NCBI GenBank assembly: GCA_003439945.1 | Contig: QVRM01003902.1 | Location: 1-64,000 of the forward strand | Length of the DNA stretch: 64,000 nucleotides | Source of the DNA: Dermanyssus gallinae | Taxonomy: Eukaryota > Arthropoda > Arachnida > Mesostigmata > Dermanyssidae | Direction: 5' to 3' | Made by a program: the position numbers and the translations under genes | The notes under the pieces: generated by a model | What the model was told of the DNA's origin: nothing | The model's database searches: none | Seen by the model: only the letters and a program-made list of their open reading frames with translations | In this document: piece by piece, positions 58,359 through 64,000 of the stretch | Numbering within the stretch: the first letter of the stretch is position 1 | How the letters are laid out: every line of letters starts with the position of its first letter

Positions 58359-59479
58359 ACAGAAAGTAACTGGAATTAGTAAAAAATAAACGAGGTTAAC
58401 CGATTGTATTCATTCAAAAAGCTCTTTGCTCTTCATTGTCAGCCACGAGCCTCTCTTGTATCTAGACCTATCGATTCTCATGACAAAAACTTCTTGTTTA
58501 TGCTTGTCGAGAAATATTTTCACGTGTGCTTTACTTTCTCTGGTGGGGTGAGTTTATTTTCCTGTCGATAGTTCTGCAGACATTTGAATGGGTGGTGGTC
58601 GAAGGCTGTGAAGAGTACGGTGGCTGAGACAAAATTTTATAATATAAGCTTACTTCTTGCGAAGACTAGGTAAACTCATATAAGGCCTTACGTGGTCTCA
58701 GTGAAAGTTAACGCCCTTTTTGTTTCACGACACTGTGTATCTTCATTTGGAGGGCGGTAAGAACTCAGTCTAGCTAATCATAGTAGACACCAGTCATAGT
58801 GGACGATGCCATGACTATCCCACTAAAGACAAAGCAAACTCTTGCGCGAATGAGTGAGTCTTTTTGGCGTCTTCTGGGAACGACGTTTGACATTTCGATC
58901 CAATAACGGACACTCTTTGTGCCTGACAAGCCAAGAGAAGCACTCGGCTAGACGCTCCATTTGGTTGCGCGCGCTCAAGTCATGTGGTATTCATTAGTTC
59001 AACGTGTTCAATTTTAACGCGAAACCATAGGCGCGAAGGCGAGTAGTGATGATTGTGTGACACACCCCAAAGTCCATGAGTAATTCACACGTAGTCGCTC
59101 GGGGACTCTGTTCCACAATTTTGCGAAAGCGGTCCTTCTCGAGCGTAATAGGTATTTACGAACGGGGTTCATCCAGAATGCCTAAGTTGCCGGATCGGCA
59201 CTTAGTGAACCAATTGCAGCACGAAGTTTTTCAAATTCTGTACCCGCCGAATATGTTCCAAATATTTCAAACAGTTTTTTAAACTCATACAAAATTGCTG
59301 GAGTGTTCACTCTCCGTTTCGATATAATTCATATTCAATAGTAACAAATGAGATACCTTTGCAAAGCTCTAGAAGAATCTACAGTTATTTGTTCTCACAT
59401 AGGTATCTGTTTTACGAACATAGCAGGCGCATTCAAAACACACCTAGGTTTCCAGTTACTTAATTTTTTTACTACCTAA
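58355..59479 (-). mobile_element. Mariner transposon, near full length, dead
   Basis: Terminal inverted repeats share AAGTAACTGGAA (58364-58375 and inverse at 59450-59461) preceded by TAGG at each outer end. Both ends lie in TA-rich flanks. Minus-strand transposase pieces appear in order: DFGVCHTIITTRLRAYGFAL (helix-turn-helix end), MERLAECFSWLVRHKECPLL, VPRRRQKTPK-like linker, and LTHSRKSLLCL then WDSHGIVHYDW, the catalytic-core strand. Many stops and frameshifts. At about 1.1 kb it is somewhat shorter than the usual 1.3 kb, implying small deletions. It belongs to a different mariner family from the 17 and 56.3 kb copies, judging by its ends. Confidence 0.75.
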
Positions 59480-59488
59480 TATATAAAT

Positions 59489-59515
59489 AAATAAATATAT
59501 ATATATATATATATA

Positions 59516-59571
<56 letters not shown>
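59489..59571. repeat. (TA)n microsatellite
   Basis: About 80 bases of TA with one GCA interruption, right of the mariner. Confidence 0.9.
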
Positions 59572-59573
<2 letters not shown>

Positions 59574-59714
59574 TCTAATTATAATAAATAGGTCAAGGCA
59601 ATAGCTCCGTACATGTGTAATGATCGCCGGTCAATCTAACTGTTGCTCTACCGTTGAATGACGATTTGATCACGAGAGACTACGTGACGACAAAAGGCTG
59701 CTATGCGACAGAGA

Positions 59715-59978
59715 TCACCACTCACTGCTAACAAATTCAATACTAATGACATCATATTTCTCCACGAGAGAGGCATCTGACGTCGAGCATGGTTCCTCCA
59801 CTTGAGACGTGAGCACCTGCGCATACATTGCTATATGCGTACGTAAAATGGGTCTTTCTTGACTTTTCTTTGCCTTGTTTCTGGTCTTAGGTAAACGACT
59901 CAAATCGTATAAGCTGAGGTTTGTATTTTGGTAGGAATCGTTGTCGTGGGACGTCGCATTTAACGTAGAGGCGGCAAG
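59715..59978 (-). CDS. Possible terminal coding exon, unassigned
   Basis: After an acceptor-like TGCAATTCAG, the minus strand is open for 87 codons to a stop. The composition is protein-like: LAASTLNATSHDNDSY near the start, a basic patch KTRNKAKKSQERP, then an acidic C-terminus (SLVEKYDVISIEF). It lies downstream of the Pax exons on the same strand and might be the 3' exon of that gene. Its phase (0) does not directly fit the last Pax exon (phase 2), so at least one more exon would be needed between. No domain recognised. Confidence 0.3.
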   Translation of the reverse strand, partial: LAASTLNATSHDNDSYQNTNLSLYDLSRLPKTRNKAKKSQERPILRTHIAMYAQVLTSQVEEPCSTSDASLVEKYDVISIEFVSSEW

Positions 59979-61746
59979 CTGAATTGCATTTTCTCAGTAT
60001 ACTTCGAAATTTGTGTGGCTTCGACTTGTTGAGTTCCATACGAACCACGAGCCATTATCGATCCGTTATTGCAGCCATTATCGATTCGTTATTGCATTTG
60101 ATTGCTCGTCAGATTTGCTTAGAGAAGATCCTGAATTAGGAATGATCGTTTCGGAGGGTCAGCGGTCTGTTCGCTGACGGTTTCAGTCGGTGTAACCGAG
60201 CAGTCGGCTTCATCTTCGGTGGTGAATCGACGATACGCTCGTCGCCTGTTCACACAATCAGAAGATAAGATCGAAGGTGTATTTGTTTACTAATCTTATT
60301 AATCATCATATTTATTTCACTCATATGGAGTATGCATATAACATAAACACTTATACAGATTATACAATTATACAGTCAGCTGCTCGCGGCATGTCATTCG
60401 AGAGAGGCAGTGCAGTGATCTCTTCGCAAGGGCCAGGCAGGCAGACGCATGAAACTTCGTACACACCTGAGAGCACAGTCGACAGACGCACTCGGTGTAC
60501 TCCTAACTAATCTTATCGTGTACCTAACCGGGCTTAAACCGCTATGTATTAAATGTTTGGTAAATGTACACTAAAATAAATGTATTTTCACTATAATGTA
60601 CATAGGCACAAACATACAATTGTTGTCAGTCTTTTGAAGATGTCGGTACTAGTCCTGCTAGTTAGGTGACTGCGTGACATTTACTCCCATAAATCTTGCT
60701 CACAACCTGTCGCAATATTTACAATTGCATATAGATCTCATATCTTATACGCCGCAAATAAACAAGACAATAATATGCGGAATTGTAAGCCTCGTAATGT
60801 AAGCCAGCTTGAGAAAGGCGGCTATACGCGATCAAGTACCGTAAAGTACAATACATGTGCTTTTTACGGCCGGATATATATGTATATACATCCAGTAGAC
60901 CCAGGTGATCACCCTGCTAAAGGTCTCTCTGCAATTGCATGGCGTCACGGGGCATAACCAGATGTGATGACTGGCCATAGGCAAGGTTCGTTTGGTGGAA
61001 CCCACGAATGGAAGTGGAATGCCCACGACTTGACTGCTCTAAGTAAATTGTCTCTCCGAACGCTCTTATAAGAGCTTTATATTTTATATATCATACGGGA
61101 CTTATAAAGTTCCGGCCGGAATCTGAGCATTTGCGTAAGGTCTTCACAGCATTTAGGAATTATTCTTGTCACGCGCGGTTGACGCAACCAGAGCACTCAC
61201 TATACAAACTCTGGATGATGCAATTATAACTACAAAAATCCGAACTATGAAGAAACCCTATCCCAGCATCTCTACGTAGCCTTCTCCGTTGATTTAACTT
61301 TCTCTTAACCCATTCTCCTACACAACGGCAACGGATTCCCAGGCTAAATTTAACTCACTTACAGAAAACGTTTAAAATAAAAGTCCCCTATCTCACTGAA
61401 TGCTCGGCAGTGGAAATCTGCCAAGCAGCGGCAAAAAGGCTGCGCGGAATCTAGCTCTCTCCCATATTTTACGAGAACTAATTGCCTCCGTGCTACTGGT
61501 GAAATGCCCAGATCGCCAAAAAGCGAAGGGCAGCCCTGGCACCGCTTGCGACGAAACCGCTCGCGCCGCAGGGCACGGCACCGGCCAGAACTTTCCTATC
61601 TATAGGAAGAAAACAGAGAAGCACGAAGAACCCTATATAAGGCAACTAAGAAGAGTCGACCCATTGATCATACAAACAAATGGAATAATATAAAGAGTAT
61701 ATATGCATATATAATATGAAACAGCAGATGTATGCGTCGCCTTTAC
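59979..61746. other. Spacer or 3' intron of the Pax gene
   Basis: Contains a dispersed repeat copy at about 60298-60510. A GC-richer patch at 61440-61600 has a strong polypyrimidine/AG acceptor on the minus strand near 61605 and a frame KVLAGAVPCGASGFVASGA. I could not connect it to the Pax exons with confidence. Confidence 0.35.
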
Positions 61747-62527
61747 CTGTGAGCTCTATGCAGTTCGCTTGTCGTCTGTGACGAGTCGTGTTTCTTACGA
61801 AGAATGCGGTTGATGCTTGAAACGCTAGGCAGAGCCTCTGGGGGACACACTCTCTCCTATATAGAGAAGAACAGGCGAATCACATGTACTACTCGTTACT
61901 AGATTTTAGTACTACTTTAGCCAGACTAACTAAAAAAGTGCACTCGTTATGGGCCGCCACAGTGTAGTTTAGCGGCGACCGTTTACAGAAGAGCATCTGG
62001 ATGGGCCATATCACGAAAAAGAGGGCGCGAAAGAACGCCTAAACGGCTCAACTGAATGTATGTGTAATCAGTTGAAGAAAAGGAATACAGTACAATAAAG
62101 TAAGAACTGAAGTAGCGCTAAGCTTTTCGCCCGAGGTCGATCCACGGCTTTTTAAAGTCGAGCAAAAACCGTTGTCTCTTTGATTGGTCGCTTGAGGCAG
62201 AGGTCAGAGCGTTTAGCTATTATAACCGTGTTCATACGTTACAGCAACTCGGACTCTATACACTTTATAAGCGAGTCACACATGGCAAAGTGAGATAAAT
62301 ACTAGTCAAATCTATTTCAAATCATCCAACAAAATAATGAGAATGGTGCGAATAAAAACCGGTATTTTTTTAGCAGGCAGAAAGCGTCTGAACTCATTTA
62401 CATTTCTAATTATTATTACCTATACAGATTTTTTAAGGATACAACTTACACATCTAGTAAACATGTACGTGAAACATAATTATACCTACGTAACACAAAT
62501 ATATATTCATATATAGCTAATATGTAC

Positions 62528-62564
<37 letters not shown>

Positions 62565-63893
62565 TGATCCGAGTGACAGAACTACATATTATTGCATTTA
62601 AGCTTTAATGATGTGGCTATAAGCTTGCCGGGAAAGACATCATCTATATTTATATATACGGAAACTGATATGGCTGAAACTCTGTTTTAAGAATAACACT
62701 GGAATTAAACGTGTTTAAGAGGGTTGTTTGAAATTCTAGACAATCCTTTATCTACTGCGCGCTTAGAATAGCCGTGAGGCCTATCATTAATGCACCGAAG
62801 GTCAGGCATGTTGGGACTGAAGGCACTGTTTCGAAACGAATCAAACGCGGTGGAGAGAAATTCCAACACATCAGTCCAATTAGGAAACCTTTGCTAGGCA
62901 TAACAAACAGTGCCTTGGATTCTAGATCAGCGTCTCGCATACGTGTACACTTGCATTTCTAACTTAATTCCTAATTTCTCCAACGGTCCTTGTGGCAGTA
63001 TGGTCGCTGAGTCTCAGCGGTTGACTCAGCCCTAAAACAGGTCCTTGGCGCATTGAAGATGTGCCTTACGGCCACTAGTAATGCACGTCTATAGGTGTGC
63101 GAGGCATTGATCTAGGATCCGATACACTGTTCCCAATGATTAACGGAGTTCTGCTCAATCGATGGAGGCCCGACTCTGCTGTTTTCAATCATGGAAATCA
63201 GACGATCAAGGACATTGTCAATCAGTCTATGGTCTCCACACCTGAGATAACCCTAAGCCTTGGAAGACGGCACGTCTAACCCTTATCTCAAAACTCGGGA
63301 AACCGCAAAGTGATCTCTCGACATACCGCTCTATAAGTATGCATTATTGCTTTGCCAAATCAGGAGGCAAGGTCGACAACCAGCGCGGTTTCCGAGCTCG
63401 ACATTCCACCACACACTCAGCCATCAGCAAAGTGCTAAACATGGCTGAAGTACAGAGAATTGCGCTTAGAGCAAATCGACCACCTTGCCACATATAGACA
63501 ACGGCGTATCCGAATACCGGAAATGCCGGATATAACGCAATTTGTTTTTAACTACAGACCGTCTACCTTGGTTAACTTTTGACTTGTTTGAACTTAGTTA
63601 GATGTATAGCCAGTGCTTAGAAAAAGTGTTTGTTGTTAATCTGTTTCTTTGTGGTATTTTCTATGCATCAAATCCAAGTTAGTGGTCGCAATTGAGCTTT
63701 CTCAAACTCATCGTGGGAATACGGTCTAATTGCAGACCTTCTACAACCTAGCCGATGTTTATGCCGAAAATGTAAAGACTTACCCTCAGAAGGCGCTCAC
63801 GAATCTCCCACGCAAACAGCGAACTGTTTTCTTTCTTATAGCCGAGAATCTTGTCAATAACCAGAGGAGTTGAGACGCGGGGTTTTGAGCCGC
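61747..63893 (-). CDS. Pax gene, two internal exons encoding the C-terminal paired domain; Pox-neuro-like, gene continues off the window
   Basis: Pax proteins bind DNA through a bipartite paired domain. Exon 63893-63784 encodes [16 protein letters not shown] and [15 protein letters not shown]: the linker and first RED helices. Exon 61856-61747 encodes [20 protein letters not shown], the RED recognition region. The acceptor/donor pairs are canonical (TTTAAAG, GTAAGT; CTATATAG, GTAAAG) and the 0 phase joins them without loss. The N-terminal PAI half must lie beyond position 64000, since the gene reads leftward. [14 protein letters not shown] and SSINRILR resemble Pox neuro more than Pax6, Pax3/7 or Pox meso. 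No homeodomain was found, which also fits Pox neuro. The 3' exons are unresolved. Intron 63783-61857 holds a LINE fragment. Confidence 0.85.
61857..63099. other. Pax intron, AT-rich
   Basis: (TA)n at 62533-62566. A 62-codon plus frame at 62774-62962 ([14 protein letters not shown]) may be an upstream part of the LINE that follows, but has no decisive motif. Confidence 0.4.
63100..63475 (+). pseudogene. R1-type LINE fragment in the Pax intron
   Basis: Frames in order: [20 protein letters not shown] and [12 protein letters not shown] (endonuclease end, where R1 has a ..GRSIIDLT motif), then [20 protein letters not shown] (RT entry, normally W..ARLVLIPKPGKP), and [18 protein letters not shown] (normally QFGFRKGRSTVDAI). 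The linker between endonuclease and RT is deleted. Antisense to the Pax gene. Confidence 0.6.
63476..63783. other. Pax intron, no other feature
   Basis: AT-rich sequence immediately downstream of the first Pax exon's donor; nothing recognised. Confidence 0.4.
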
Positions 63894-64000
63894 CTTTAAA
63901 CGCATCAGTGATATCACAAGCAATGGTAAAACAAGAGAACAAGACCGATTATATGTTATTAACAATGCTCCAATATAGCCTCAAACTTAAACCTCATTGT

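Noticed and set aside
61393..61600. Homeodomain exon of the Pax gene
   Set aside because: The GC-rich patch was read in all minus frames; none shows the WF.NRR recognition helix.

Overview
The window is eukaryotic nuclear DNA, most likely from an arthropod. I favour a chelicerate such as a mite, but the sequence alone does not prove that. The reasons are: spliced genes with GT-AG introns; degraded non-LTR retrotransposons of the R1/Jockey/I type; mariner transposons; tRNA-derived SINEs; very many (TA)n tracts and CAA/CAG arrays; and a Pax gene whose paired domain looks most like Pox neuro. There is no bacterial, phage or CRISPR content.

Layout. 0-3.5 kb: a broken LINE with gag, endonuclease and reverse transcriptase. 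4.5-5.1 kb: a LINE 3' fragment held between two (TA)n tracts. 6-7.6 kb: a GC-richer, low-complexity stretch with a possible first exon. 8.7-11.8 kb: minus-strand LINE debris. 12.5-15.1 kb (minus): a single-domain rhodanese gene reconstructed from four exons, with SINEs and a minisatellite in its introns. 16.7-17.3 kb: a decayed mariner. 17.8-20.5 kb: a diverged tandem duplication with a fold-back element. 22.9 kb: a near-perfect short hairpin. 24-25.5 kb: a trinucleotide-rich, promoter-like island. 25.5-27.7 kb and 30.1-32.1 kb: two young tandem duplications of about 1.1 and 1.0 kb. 28.8-30 kb: another R1-type LINE.

32.8-39.4 kb (plus): a complete seven-exon short-chain dehydrogenase/reductase of the membrane-anchored SDR16C/RDH type. 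41.5-42.7 kb (plus): an intronless, GC-rich Cys-loop ligand-gated ion channel subunit with an unusual pore helix and a very short cytoplasmic loop. 44.2 kb: a low-complexity possible coding exon interrupted by one TAG. 48.4-49.1 kb: a LINE reverse-transcriptase remnant. 51.3-53.7 kb (minus): a three-exon protein with a polyglutamine N-terminus and three extended Tudor modules, probably germline/piRNA related. 56.3 and 58.4-59.5 kb: two mariner elements with recognisable ends. 61.7-63.9 kb (minus): two exons encoding the C-terminal part of a paired domain (Pax, Pox-neuro-like). This gene runs off the right edge.

The five host genes belong to unrelated pathways (sulfur transfer, retinoid/steroid-type oxidoreduction, neurotransmission, germline RNA silencing, neural patterning). 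I see no operon-like or pathway-level organisation. The rest is repeats and AT-rich spacer. All splice models are read by eye from consensus sites, phase agreement and protein-family conservation. No alignment or expression data were available.
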